Shown here one piece after another: positions 43,851 through 56,329 of a stretch of 64,000 bases of DNA. Below the pieces are notes generated by a model. That model saw only the letters and a program-made list of their open reading frames with translations, was not told the origin of the DNA and searched no databases. The stretch's first letter is position 1; each line of letters starts with the position of its first letter. The stretch comes from Moringa oleifera (taxonomy: Eukaryota > Streptophyta > Magnoliopsida > Brassicales > Moringaceae): assembly GCA_021397835.1 (NCBI GenBank), contig JAJFZO010000566.1:3658001-3722000 (forward strand). Reading direction: 5' to 3'. The translations under genes were made by a program, and so were the position numbers.

Positions 43851-44125
43851 ACCTCTTACAAGCTTAGAAGTATGGAGAGGAAGTTTCTGTGAAGCCTGGG
43901 GAGAAAGCCGCTCATCTCCCCACCTACATTTGCCACAGATTTGTAAGCATAACTACTCCCTGCATGAGTCTTTAGTGTTAAGCTGCAATAAGAGATCCAA
44001 TGTCCCTTCCTCTCAAGATCCATTTTGAACCATATGTTTCCAATTCCTGGGCATTCACTTCTGTGGCTTCAGCTACCCTCACAAAAAGTAAAACTCTGAG
44101 CTGACCACCGAGTGCTGTTAGTGAT
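43850..44125 (+). pseudogene. DC1 module fragment, decayed
   Basis: CEAWGESRSSPHLHLPQICK followed by HNYSLHESLVL mirrors a DC1 module of gene 1 (KACGEICC..., then ICRDSYCLHESCANLL). After a frame change the next module is echoed by GIHFCGFSYPHKK and NSELTTEC, corresponding to GLHFRGFSYNCARCNFDLHTEC. Several Cys are lost and frames are broken, so it cannot encode a working module. It resembles modules 9-10 of gene 1 more than genes 2 and 3. Confidence 0.75.
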
Positions 44126-44408
44126 GAAATAAGAAAGTCATATTTGCTAATAAATTCCTGATGGCATGATTTTATTTCAACAGAAATATTAATAACAAGA
44201 GCTAGCTGCTGGGTTGATTTCAGATATGTTCAATGCTGGGGTATTTCCATTTGGTTCAGGCAAAGTACAAAGATACAATTTGACAAAAATCCTAATTTCT
44301 AGTCTACTTGTTTATTTGAGTTGCATTCTACAACATTAACAACACAATCTTCCCCTCTAGACGTGAATAACATAGCTCATATTGGCTGATATGTAGTGCT
44401 CAAGTTCT

Positions 44409-47400
44409 TTATAGTCTATTAATCCATCGTTCTAGTCGAAGTTGCTTCAAAGGAGGACCTTCGTTTGGCTTATTCTTCTGAGGGCACAGCCATTTTCCAG
44501 TGATCTCCACCACTCCAGAATGTTGAACATTTGTTGTTTCCGCCAAAACTTTTCTCTTTAGAACATTTTGACCAGCTGTCGTGACCATCCCATTAGTAAT
44601 TGAACACTGTAAGGACTCTTTTGGCCTTCCTGGAGAATTTTCATCATTTCTTCCTCTAAATCTGTGATTTCTTGTTGTCACAAAGCCACTTTCTGTAATT
44701 TCTTTTCGTTCATATAACCTACTTCTAGGTGACACAGATTCAGCTTCTGTGAGGACCTTAGCTTCCAAGGTGTCCTTCAACGGTGTTCCATGGATCAACC
44801 TTGTTGGAGATTTCCCTTCATTATCACATGCAGTTCCAATGGCATTTATTGGCACAAAACCTACTTTTTCGGAAAACTCTAGCTTCTGTTTACCTAGAAA
44901 AGCTTCACCACTCAAGCTTGATTCTTCAATAGCCTTGGTTAAACTGACACTTCTGTTCTCCAATGATTTATCTTCCAAGCTCTTTTCCAAACAGAAATCA
45001 GTTTGAGTACACAGCTTTTCCCTCTCTTTAGACCCATTAAAACCCTGCAGCATGCAAATATTGATCAAGAAGATGATCTATTAGCAAAAGAACAATTGAT
45101 AACAACTTCAAAAAAAGAATCTTCGAATCATTCAGATTTTCTCAACAAACTTGTGGAACCATTTTCTCGGATTCAAATCAGTTATGCCAACAATGCTCTT
45201 CACGAATTTGAACTAATTTATCAACTATATATCTGCAGTAATTTGAGAAGAGGAAACAACAGAACAGTACCTTGCTTATGGACATGGTCTCCAGCAAGCA
45301 AAACTGTAGCTTGTCTCCTTTATGTCTATTGCTAGTTTTCTTTATTATCTTCAAATTCTCTTCCTTTTTTATGTCAGTCTCCTCAGTGAAAACTCTATCT
45401 TTCTCCCGAGATGAATCTCCAAAATCCTCCATTGTACCAAGGACAGGTGATTCATACACATAGCTAGAAAACCAGTTTCTGATGTCAGGAATCTCTGGCA
45501 GAAAAAGGAGTGCACAAAAAGTTACTACTCGGACTCAACTTTCATATTTATTCTTGATTTCAGAGAAACCACAAAGCATAAAAGGAATGGAATTCCAACT
45601 TTAGTTTCCTTTTCCTACATATCTACTTGATATCATTGAAGTTTCTGTAAATGTCCACAAAAAATTTTCACAAGTGACACATACCGGAAAGAAGAGAGTC
45701 TGAGTGCAAAGAATCTGAAGCCTGCAACAAGAATAAGAAACTGTTAGACTCAAAAACTCAAGCTTCTTCTGGTCTATTTTCTTTGTGAAGAGATGATGAG
45801 GAAGTAAAGAAATTGTATTACATTGTTCTTCAACCAAAAAAACAGCTACAGGCCCAAGTAATGATCATTCCACTTTATACAATCTTGAAATGCAGATTAA
45901 ATAGTATGTTTAGCTATATATTTGAAAGTGAATTAAAATTTCACTTTCATCACTTGCTGAAAAAGGAGAAACACTATAAGGGGCAAAGCATACCTTTCTC
46001 ACGGGCTGGAATTTGTGCTTGCTGTCTTTGAAGGAATCATTCCATCTAAGAGGACCATTTGAGCATATCTTCTTATTTCTGTTCTCTTCATTGCTATTTC
46101 TAGTTTCTTTAAGCTCTCCCAAGTTTTCTCCTTTTTCCCTTTTACTCTCGCCAACAACGACACCGTCTTTCTCAGCATTATTCCCTCTAGAAGTAGAGCA
46201 TTCAAAATCATCACTTGCATCAAGAACAGGAGATTCATATGAATAGTTCGAGAACCAATTGCTGACATGAGGAGGCTCTGAGAGACCAAAGAAGAGAAAG
46301 CATTAGAAGATGTCTTTACAGACAGATCTCTGGAGGGAATTGATCCTGAAAGTTTCAATTGTTTTCCTTCATTTTCCCATCAATGAAACAGTTATTATAT
46401 CTTCACCAGGGAAAAAAAAAACTGAAAAAAGAAAGGAAGAAGTGATACAAACCAGAAGGAAGTAAGGACAAAGGCAAAGAATCAGGAACCTGCAAGAAAA
46501 ACAGAAGTTACATCGGATAAGGAATCTTAACACATTCATGCTGCTTCCACTTGCTGGCCTCAATTAAAAAAAAAAAAAAAGAAAAGGCTGTGACACATAA
46601 ATGCCACTGTTGCACTAAGCTCAAAAACTAGTAAAATCAAGCTCATGATTTTGGACTTAGATTGCAATCTTGAAACAATTTCTAACTGTAAAAATATCAG
46701 AATTCGGTAATACATAGAATCTGGTCAAAAGGAAACAAAACCCAGAAAGCCAAAATAAAGATGAAGAACTCTACCTTACTTAAATTTTGAAACTCAATCT
46801 CATTAGTTTCACTGGAAGGGTCACATTCTGTAAACCCATTTGAGCACATATTATGATTGATGCCCACTTGATTGCCCTTTCTTGTTTCTCCACATTTGCT
46901 CAAGTTCTCTTCATTTTCTCTGTTAGTTTCTTCATCAACAAACTTATCTTTCTCATCTTCACTTTCTTTAAAAGTTGAATCCCTAAATTTTTTATTTTTA
47001 TCCAACAAAGAAGACTCATACACATAACTTGAAAACCAATTCCTGATATCAGGAGGCTCTGTTAACACCCACAAGACGAGATAAGAGTTACATATGTTTA
47101 CATTATTAGACAAAATTTTGACAATCCTGGTTTAATTGCTAACTAGAAAGTAATAAATTTTTTGAAAAAGTCCAAAGGGAAATTGTGTCTGACCCGAAGG
47201 GAGACAAGGCGAGCAGGAAGCACCAGTAATCTGCCAAAAAAAAAAGTGAGAAGAAAAACAAAAAAGTCTTGACTTTTGATTATACATTCGTTTGCTCAAT
47301 TATCCGCTAATCCAAAGAACAATCCTCCAATAGTAGAATGCCCGTTACAACTTCCGACATGTTAAACGGGTTTGCGAAGTGTTACATTTGTTTCAGCTTA

Positions 47401-47499
47401 GTTTTCCCGGAAAACAAACAGATAAACCCTAATTCAGAAGGAAAATTGAAACTTTCTCAAAAGCAACGGAATCCGTACCTGAGAATCGAAATGCTCCAT
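44409..47499 (-). CDS. Unrecognised protein with three NWFSSYVYES repeats, 8 exons, 519 aa
   Basis: Exons in transcript order: 47499-47479, 47230-47194, 47058-46775, 46489-46453, 46277-45994, 45721-45685, 45494-45271, 45044-44409. All junctions are GT-AG, the phases fit and the total is 1560 bp. After MEHFDSQ the protein consists of three modules, each encoded by a 37-bp exon plus a 284, 284 or 224-bp exon: LPSEPPDIRNWFSSYVYESS, LPSEPPHVSNWFSNYSYESP and LLSEIPDIRNWFSSYVYESP. Each is followed by a long hydrophilic, Glu/Lys/Asn-rich tail with NGF/NGP-type words. The last exon (212 codons with stop) is Ser/Lys-rich and ends WLCQKN-like, then PPLKQLRLERWINRL. No signal peptide, membrane segment or enzyme motif is visible, and it is probably largely disordered. 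The start at 47499 is chosen because only that frame joins exon 2 in phase; ATGs at 47641 and 47599 are in another frame. I do not know the function. Confidence 0.8.
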
Positions 47500-47609
47500 C
47501 GGATCTGTGTCCCTGTCTCCGTCCCCCCTCAGAGCTCCTTTTAGCTTCTATCCCATTTTCTTTTCCTTCCAAACTTTCCCGGTCACATTCTGGCGCCATA
47601 TTTTCTTCA

Positions 47610-47795
47610 AAAACCTTAGGCCGCGTTTGGCTGCCCTCCACGATTCCACCTATAGAAAAAAAAAAAAAGAACAGAAGTCAAACTCCACTGTATCCACGTC
47701 AAAACAGTACAAAAACTTTAGGCCGCGTTTGGCTGCCCTCCATGATTCCCAATAAAGAAATAAATAAGAGGAGTCAAAATCCAGTGTACCCACGT
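47610..47795. repeat. Direct repeat, two units 102 bp apart, upstream of the NWF-repeat gene
   Basis: GGCCGCGTTTGGCTGCCCTC occurs at 47619 and at 47721, each followed by CA(C/T)GATTCC, an A-rich run, AAGTCAAACTCCACTGTATC (second copy AGTCAAAATCCAGTGTACC) and CACGTCA. GGCCGCGTTTGG is the style of a plant miniature-transposon terminus. Unit two continues into CACGTCATATGTGGGTCCCA, which contains an ACGTCA bZIP-type core and a GTGGGTCCCA TCP-like word. Confidence 0.75.
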
Positions 47796-50025
47796 CATAT
47801 GTGGGTCCCATTTGAAGGTCACCTAGATATTTTTCCTTTTTCGGATTTTCCTTAAAATCCTCATCCCATATCCAATCAGGGAAAGGCATCCTCGTCAGCT
47901 TTGTTCACACCATGGGTTTATTTGCTAAGTTCACATTAGGTTGCACCAAAACCAAATATGGGAAATTGTACCCCAATGGAATGTCATGCCTATATGGTAT
48001 ACCATGCCAATTAGGGCAGGCACACACAAGGCTCTGAATTTTGAATTATTTTAAGAATTTTAAAAAATAATAACATTATTAAAAATTTATAATTCAGTCA
48101 ATAAAAATTAAAAACAAAAAAATTTTTTGTTTGCAATTCTTACAAAAAAATTTACTTGGTTATATTTCAAAAAAATTTCTTATGTATTGAAAGTTATCAC
48201 GATATTTAGTATTTATTAAAAATTCTACAAATAAAATATGAAACAAGCATATCATACTAAAATTTTGATTTTTTTTGTAATTTTATTTTTTTGACAAATA
48301 AATTGATAATTTAAAAGTGAAAACATGTAATTTTTTATACTTATATATATATGTTACATTTTACTCCATGTGATATGGTCTTCAAATTCGGATTGAATAT
48401 AAAAAATATTATAGTATGTCAAAAACTTAGGATTATTTTCCCAAAATTTTATCATTTTTTAAAGTATTAGATATTGATAATATATTTTTATTTTTTTTTA
48501 AAAATAAGATAAGTATCACATTACTTCATCATTTATGGTAAGTTGAATGACAATTTTTTCTTTGACATCAAAAATAATAAAATATTTAATTTTTTTTATA
48601 TATATACATATCAGTCATATGGTCACTTTACCATTCCAACTCTCCAGATAATAGCTTGTCCGTATCCCTAATCTTAATTTTCTTCATATTAGAAGATCTG
48701 TTCTAGGTCATTCGTAAAATCTTTACATTTCTAGTTCGGCCGCCGTCAATCTTTTCTAAATCTTTTCTTTGATTGAGTCGATCTTTAGTCCGAGTAGTTT
48801 TTTTTGGTTGTTGATAAATTACATTTTATTCTATCGTGTTGTCGAACGATCGATAATCTTTTTTACGACGTTAATCAAGGTTCAGTTCTTTTTATGTAAA
48901 TAATATGTATACTGAATACATATATTAGATCAAATCATTTTTTTTATAAAGTTTTAATCATTTGATATCTTGATGATTTTCAGGTTACGAAAACACTTTA
49001 CAGTGTTAATTATTTTGACGATCGACATCTGATATTGACGACGTTCTCGAAGCAATCAAAGGTGATTTTCTATTCCTTAATCGCAAAAAATTTTGATCCT
49101 TTATTTTTATTTATAAAATAATTAAATTGTTTATTTCATAAAAATTTTAATTAAAATTATCTAAAAATTTAAACAAAAAATTGTTTTCATTTTAGATTTT
49201 GTCTTAAATATTTTGATTTGATTGTTAGATTTCTTATTTTATGTAATTTTTTAATTATTAAATAAATTTATTTGCATATTTTTTTATAGATTTTTAATTT
49301 ATGATCAGATCTATGTTGATTATGTATGATTCTGTCTATTTAAATATTTTTCATGTTATTTATATTTGTTTTTTGTATGACTTATGTGTATTTGTCATAT
49401 TATTCATGTGTGTTTGGTATACCATTGAAATATAATTTTTTTATTTTCTAAATTTTTCAATTTATATAACTCATTTTGACTTGAATTTAACGCACAAGTT
49501 CAATTTTTTTTAATAACAAACCGATGAGAAATCATATAAAAATACATGTTTGTATTTTTTTTCCTCCTTTGTATAATAACATTATAAATAATAAGAACAC
49601 GACATCTTATTTGGAAAAACTGACTTTATTAATATTTGTTAGTCTTTAATTTTGTGTATTTCATATTACAAAGGATGCTCATGATTTGAAAACTTTTTTT
49701 TTTTTTGAAAATGTAATTTAATTTTTAACAAGATTTAACCTTCTTAGACATATGAAGTCCTAACATTCCTTTTGCATATATAGTTATGGCTCACCGGAGT
49801 TCATCATTTGTAGCTTATTTAAGATTAGACCTTTACAAACAACCGAGTCTTATAATTTCTTGGATTTCCATCTAATAAACAAGAAGCCCTTCTGCCTTGG
49901 TACCTCTTTGGTTGTAAAAAAGATTGAAAAGATGACAATGAAAAGAAATGAGAATGCTTTTAAGATTTACAAAACCATGATTTTTTTTTTCTGCATAGAA
50001 CACCAGATTTGTTTTTCCATGGGTT
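47796..50025. other. Intergenic between divergent genes
   Basis: The left part should carry the promoter of the minus-strand NWF-repeat gene, the right part that of the PHD/GNAT gene. The less AT-rich stretch 48640-49075, ending AGCAATCAAAG|GTGATTTTC, could be a non-coding first exon of the latter with a donor site; this is only a suggestion. The rest is AT-rich without a recognised gene. Confidence 0.4.
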
Positions 50026-50115
50026 ATGGTTGTTCATGCATATATGTTTCTTAGTCGTTATAGGTATTCATTTCTTGTCAGAAAAGAAAGTTTCCAAACA
50101 AGAAGGAAAAAGAAA

Positions 50116-52775
50116 ATGAGGAATTACGAATTGAGAGAGAACAAAAACAATGTGAACTATAAGGAGGGAACAGGTTCAGGCGGTGAGAACAGTGATTCGA
50201 CAGAAATTGATCCTGATTATGCAAGGACGACACCCGGTAGAAGGGCAAGGTCGACTAACAGAGTTTATGATGTAGAAACAGGAATGGAGGATTCGGGCAT
50301 TACCGGAGGAAGCTCTTCAAGGAGGAGGATTACCGGAGGAGTCACGGAGGTGACAACAAGACCTCGCAGTAGGACTCCTGGCAGGAGGAGGAGGAGATAT
50401 GGCTTCCGTTCACAACATGAAGCTGGTCCTTCCAGGGCTAACAAGAAGATGACAATCCTGTCATGGTTGGTGGATCTGAACATCATCCAAGACGCAGCAA
50501 CGGTTTGGTATATGGACCAAACCAGAGAAAGGGTTGTCCTGGAAGGGCGTGTAAGAGTGGACCATATACAGTGTCGCTGCTGCAGTCAAGTGGTCAGTGT
50601 CAGACTGTTTGAAAATCATGCAGGCAGCAATCTCAACAGGCCTTATGAGAACATTTTCGTAGCAGAAACCCGGCGTTCCCTCTTGCAGTGCCTGATTGAA
50701 GCTTGGCGTCTAGAGGCCATAGTGGCTCCCCGTGGATTTAACCTTTACAGGCCTCGAGAAAATGCTACTGATATTTACGATGACGCTTGCGCAATCTGTG
50801 CAGACGGCGGAGATCTCCTCTGCTGTGATAACTGCCTCTCAACTTTCCATTATTCTTGCATGGGGTTGGAGGTTATAAAGAACTCAACCATTTCACTCTT
50901 TTCCTTTGCAATCACTTATCCTTCTAGGTTTCATGTATTTCATGTTTTCATCGCAGGCTATACCTCAAGGGGAATGGTTATGCCAATATTGTGTGTGCAA
51001 AATCTGTGGAAATGGCGCTGCAGCTGGTGATCTTGAAGCATGCACTCAATGTGAAAGGAAATGTACGTGGAATTTCTGCTTAGTCTCCTATGCATTCAAG
51101 ATTAACTGAATAATTGCTCTCAGTTATATATACACGTGATCTATCCTTAAGTAGTGTGAGAAGCCATTGATGGAGTTGTGACTTGTTGTTGCTTGCTGTA
51201 GTTCACTGGCAGTGTTTCCGTGAAAGAGAACAGTTAGATCTTAACTGTTCATACATCTCCTATTGTGGAAGTGGCTGCAGAGAGGTACTTCTATTATTAC
51301 TTTTGTCCATGCTAATGCCTATTTTAACTGTAACTCTTTGTTCCATAACTTAATCGATACTTGGTCATGAGCTTGGTGTCCATTAAATTGATAAATAGCT
51401 TGGTTGAGGGATATTACTATATGCGTTTGGAAAGAAAAAAAAAAGAAGAAAAATGCACTGTTTATTATTACTTTGAAAAATATTGATCAATTCAACATGG
51501 CTGACCTGTGATGCTGTGAAGATACATGAAAAGCTGCTCAATATTGTGGGTATTAAACAAGATATTATTGGTGATGCTCAATACTCGTGGAGGCTGCTCC
51601 ATTGTGTGGAGTCAGAGTCCGGACAGTGTTCCCGAAACGTGAACGATATAATAGAGAACAACTCCAAGCTTGCTATAGCCTGGAGGGTTATGGATGCAAG
51701 TTTCGAGCCAAATATTGACAGGCACACTGCTACCAATATTACTCAGAGTGTGGTTTATCACCGTGGGTAAGCACTTCTAAGACCTTATCTTTGCAAAACC
51801 TTCTCTGTTTTTATTGGATCTTAACTTATGAATCATATAAAGCATAAATGGTGATGTATTTTCTTTGATTCATCTGGACAGTCTTTGTTTGATCAGATGG
51901 ACATCTTGTGTGATATACGCTCTTGACATGAGTAGTCATTTTTTAAGTCACAGGACCAATTTTGTTAGTGAAGTCTGAGAAGAAAGTTGGAAGGAAAACA
52001 ATCAGGGAATCGATGATTTGTTTGTTCATGTTTTCTTTCTTGCAGGTCCAATTTGAACAGGCTGAATTTTAGTCGTTTCTATACAGTTGTCCTGGAGAAA
52101 GATGATGAGATAATTACTGTTGCATCCCTTAGGTATCTTCATAAGTTGTATCCTTACTCAAGTTTTTTGTCATTTCTTGCTCATAAAGTACAAATATAAG
52201 CTGTTTCACTTGGGTTGATCATTGTATAGAATCCATGGGAGGGAGCTAGCTGAGATGCCATTCATGGCAACCTGTGAAGCTTACAGGAAGCAAAGGATGT
52301 CAATCAAGCTGCAGGAGGCTATGGAATATGTAAGCTGATAAAATCCGTTGTTTTTTAGATTTCGGGTACTCTTTAGACCTTAGTCTGTCTGAAACTGAAC
52401 CCTGATGATGCCCATGTGATTTTCCAGGCTTTTGGTCTTCTGAAAATAGAAAAAGTTCTGATTCTATCAGTACCGGAGCTCGTACCAATGTGGATGGAGA
52501 AATACAAGTTCTCTCCTGTAGACCGCGGATCCATGAGAGCTCTCCTACGGTACAATACTCTGATGTTTCCGGGAGCTGTCAGGTTAACTAGATCAAAGAG
52601 TGAGATAGAGGAAGAAAAACAGCAAAATAGTTCCGTTGACCGGTTACTGGCAAAAGGTTTGGTTTTTCTCTCTTCTTTCTGGCTTGTTTCTAGTGGAAAA
52701 TATGCACTTTCGTTCATTGATTCAGTTATCTGGTATTTCACTAACGGGTATTTCTTGGGTTTGTTTATCAATTAA
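50116..52775 (+). CDS. IDM1-like PHD-finger/GNAT-domain protein, 7 exons, about 574 aa
   Basis: Exons 50116-50871, 50957-51062, 51202-51284, 51522-51766, 52046-52132, 52230-52329 and 52428-52775; all introns GT-AG with matching phases. Residues 40-100 are basic, with a RRRRR nuclear-localisation-type run. Residues 112-197 resemble the TIFY-domain-binding region of this family ([20 protein letters not shown]). Residues 224-275 form a C4HC3 PHD finger ([16 protein letters not shown], then FHYSC, then WLCQYC), with a second Cys/His cluster after it. A GNAT-type acetyltransferase fold spans roughly 370-510. Relatives such as Arabidopsis IDM1 read histone marks and acetylate histones to limit DNA methylation; that role here is inferred. 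A start at 50026 in the same frame is possible. The glycine of acetyl-CoA motif A appears replaced (YRKQRMS). The 3' end merges with a DC1 leader near 52600, so the last 50-60 residues are not native. Confidence 0.85.
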
Positions 52776-53175
52776 AGTTCACCTATTCTGTGATCTGGTT
52801 GCTGATTATCCTTCTAATTCTTCTGTTTCCTTCTTTATGATTGAGTGAATGAATTTTCAGGGAAGCAGATAAGAACTTCTGATTTGTCCCTGGAAAAGGG
52901 AAACAAGTAGGGAGATTAGAACGGAGCATTTCAGGCATAAGCACCCATTGACACTCAGCAAGGAGGAAATCACTGACCACGTGGGAAAGCATTATCTGTT
53001 CTCATCTATTGGTCCTGCGGGTGCGAGTTCTATCTGCATAAATCCTGCTCTGAGCTTGAAGTTGGAGATCGAACAATTTTTCCATTCTTGCCATCTGATT
53101 CTGCAAATAAGACCACCAAGTCATGCGTTCATCCGAGCCCACATTCCAGCAATGAGAAGAAGACTGTTAGGGTTC
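52605..53175 (+). pseudogene. Broken DC1 gene copy fused to the end of the PHD/GNAT gene
   Basis: From 52605 the DNA matches the leader of DC1 gene 2 (AAAATAGTTCCGTT, TTCAGTTATCTGGT, TGTGATCTGGTTGCTGAT, GTGAATGAATTTTCAG). It then matches the start of exon 1, but the ATG is ACG at 52921, giving EHFRHKHPLTLS. After that come a deletion of the CxxC pair, a frame shift, and GCEFYLHKSCSELE in another frame. Next is FFHSCHLILQ, and then a jump to a CCACATTCCAGCAAT block equivalent to about 41110 in gene 2, deleting the metal-binding part of module 2. Nothing further of exon 1 or of exon 2 is recognisable. Confidence 0.88.
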
Positions 53176-55589
53176 AAGGTCGACACAGAAACATTTCTTG
53201 TCTGTTTGTTAATTTGTAGCCTTAATGCATACATTCCAGTGATGCACATATCAGAATGCAACCCAGAGTGCTTCTTTTTTGCCCAGTAATTTCCCAGTCA
53301 CCAATGCTCCGTTTTTACTAGTTCAGGATGCTTGAATTCAATGAACAATTAACAAGTTTAATCAGTAAACAAGCAACCAAAACGTGTCTGATCGAAAACT
53401 ACATTACAATCAAAACCAAGTTTTCTTCCCCAACTCTCTCAGAATTGATCCAAAACTGGGTGTGCATGCAAGAGCAGTTTATACTGGTACCAAAGAGTTT
53501 CTTGCTGACTGATGAGGGTTACTCTAGCTAGTACAGAACAAGCTAATCCAAACTATGCATCAGATTTTGTTTAGTCTATTTTTTTTATAAAAAAAATTAA
53601 ATATTGTTGTGACTATAAATTGTATAACCACAGAATTGCAGTTGATAAATTATTTGAACTATGAATTATAGTGGTATAGCTTAATTTATTGCATAAAAAA
53701 ATTTCTTTACAATCTAGTGATTTTGGTATTAATTATATTTTGGATGATTGTAATTATATATATATATATATAATGAAAAAAAAATGTGAACGTGTGACTA
53801 TTTTTTATTAAAAAATTATAACTATATATATAATTAATGAAAACAAAAAAATGTGAACCCATTTTATTTTTTAAGTCTCATATATTCTTTTATATATAAT
53901 TTTTTTTTCTAAACATTATAATAAAATAGAATTTTAGAGATAATTATTTTACAATAATTCTCACAACTGTCATTTTAGGTACTATAGAAAGTTTTTTTAT
54001 CGTATTTTCAATGATTTTTATCTATTAACCTTTATTAATAAATATATGATGACAGTTGTAAATATTAACAATTGAAACATATATTTTTAGAAGCTATTGT
54101 TTATGATTAACTTTAAAATAAGTTTACAATTTTTTTTTAGTTTTTTCAAATTTTAAATTTTAAATTAAATTAAATAAATATTAATTTAAATATAATAAAA
54201 ATAATATTTATTAAATCAAACTTACTTAAAATTAAATATATATTCAAATAAGTTAAATTTTTATAAATTCAAAAACAAAATCAAAATCAAAAAATTATTA
54301 TATCATTTAAAAAGATTATTATTACTATATAAAATATAAAAATAAAAATAATTTTTTTCAATTTATTATTCGCATATTGTGTTTTTTTTAAATAAAAACA
54401 AATTATACTAAAATTGATTTCAAAATAATCTTTTCTATGATAGCATGTATTTGGATAATTTCAAGATGATTCCAAGCTTTGTGCCTTAAAGGTTTTTTTT
54501 TTTTTGTTTATATTTTCTTTCTTGAAAAAAACCTTTGTTAGATTTTTTATTATTTTTATATTTGTTATTTGGATGAATATTTTTTTTTAAATATAATAAT
54601 ATGAGTGAGTAAAATATGTTAAGGTATGAGGTATCTAATCAATTTTTCTAATTGAGCTTACACAAATAATTGAGCTTCAAGGTGAGCTCTCCATAAGCAT
54701 TGCTCGTAAAAGGACTACATATGTATAATATATAATACATTGTAGTCCTTTTTAATAGAGTTGGAGTTTCTAACATGTCTTCTAATAAAAATAAATAAAT
54801 AACTCTACAAACTAATGTTTGTCTGCTGATTAAGGTTGATTGCTTTGAAATTGTTGCAGTTCTTCGAAAAATAACAAACTTCTTAAGATTGATAGAGCAA
54901 GCCGATGAAAAGGTTGAAACGTGCCACAAAGGTTTGTGTATTTATAATGAACTAAAACTAGAGAAGTTTTCACATTTTAAGCCATTGACTCTTAATTCTA
55001 ACCCAGTTTTATATTATTGAAATTTAGGATAATTCTTAGGTATAAACAAAAATAAACAAGTAAAACACAATATGAGAAAAAGTGAGGTTATATTAAGCAA
55101 AATGATTTACAAAATCAATTAACAAAATAGAAAAAATACATAGCTTCAACAATTAAGCATGGCTAAATAACTTAAGAAAAAAGGAAAAAGTAATAGAGGA
55201 ATCAATAACAAAAGAAATATATTATAAAAGGTGAAATTACCAAAAAAACGACTCCAAATATGCTATAAAAAGGTAAACTTTAATGAGATCTACACCCATT
55301 ATTTATCATATCAATACTATCAAATCTCTTACTTAAGTTAAGCATCCTTAAATTTACTTGCATCCTTCAAGTTCGTTGGCTTACCTTCTCTTCTTTGCAA
55401 ACTCCCTTTTAACTCTGAAATTCAGTCAAGAACAACTCTCATAGGTGCTTAAACCTCGCTTGATGCGGAGCTATTCTCTTAAACATTAATTTAATATGAT
55501 CAAAACCTCAAAATCAATAAACAACGGAAATGGTATACACATCATCTCCATTCTTAAAAGTTAAAATTATTTTAAAAATAATTGTTGAC
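53176..55589. other. Intergenic, AT-rich
   Basis: No gene was recognised. A (TA) tract occurs at 53757-53773. The frame at 54648-54929 (minus) has no recognisable domain. From 53.6 to 54.6 kb the DNA is extremely AT-rich. Confidence 0.5.
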
Positions 55590-56180
55590 TCCACTTTTAT
55601 TAAAATCGTATAACTCCTAGCATCAGAGCTCGTGAATTATGCTATCACGTTCTCTCTGTTACAAGTCTTTCTTTATCAAAAGAAAATGATAATATCTCGC
55701 TTTTAATTATAAATCAAAGTGCTAAGATTCTTTTAACTATTTTGTATGAATAAAATATTTCATTATAGTGACATCGTGGAAAATAAGTTTTAACGTCAAA
55801 TAGTCTAAAATATGAAAATGTTTTCTAATTCTAACAAAATCTTTGACAAAATCATTTTGAAGGTTCTCCAACTCAACCCACCATGTAAAAATAAACATAT
55901 GAACAGGTGCATGCCACTAATGCATGGGCAAACAGCCTGATTAATAAGTGTGATGCAAGAAAGTCATAATTTAGGGTTATCCAGCCAAACAAGATTTGCT
56001 TGTCGGAGATTCTTTTATTATGTGTATTGACTTATAATATAGTCCAGATATGTTTCCAGCCAATGATATCTTGATAAATGATATATATATGGACCGGCAA
56101 CTAAGATAATAATAGTCAATGATATGAGATGCGGTTTATTCGTTGTTTCATTAGGACATAAATAACGAAGAAAGTAATGA
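55590..56180 (+). promoter_or_regulatory. Upstream block of DC1 gene 3, paralogous to 34626-35275
   Basis: Shared words in the same order include AAGTCTTTCTTTAT, AATAAAATATTTCATTATAG, CAGCCTGATTAATAAGTGTG, TTCTTTTATTATGTGT and GGACATAAATAA. Here the block lies only about 150 bp upstream of the leader, so this is the uninterrupted arrangement. Confidence 0.7.
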
Positions 56181-56329
56181 AATAATTAAGGAAGAATGGA
56201 CATCGACATAGCCAAGCAAACTATATATGTATAGGAGGCTTCACTGCCAGCATTCCTATGGTATTTCAAATCATTACCTAGTTCTGCTGACCACTCTACT
56301 CAGCCACGGTGGGCTTACTGGTAAACCGT

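Noticed and set aside
47600..47641. Earlier ATG codons for the NWF-repeat gene
   Set aside because: Their frame leaves one extra base at the exon 1 donor and leads to a stop in the third exon; the ATG at 47499 joins in phase.
50026..50115. Start of the PHD/GNAT protein 30 codons upstream
   Set aside because: It is possible, but the added segment is hydrophobic and looks unlike the basic, hydrophilic start that follows; kept only as an alternative.
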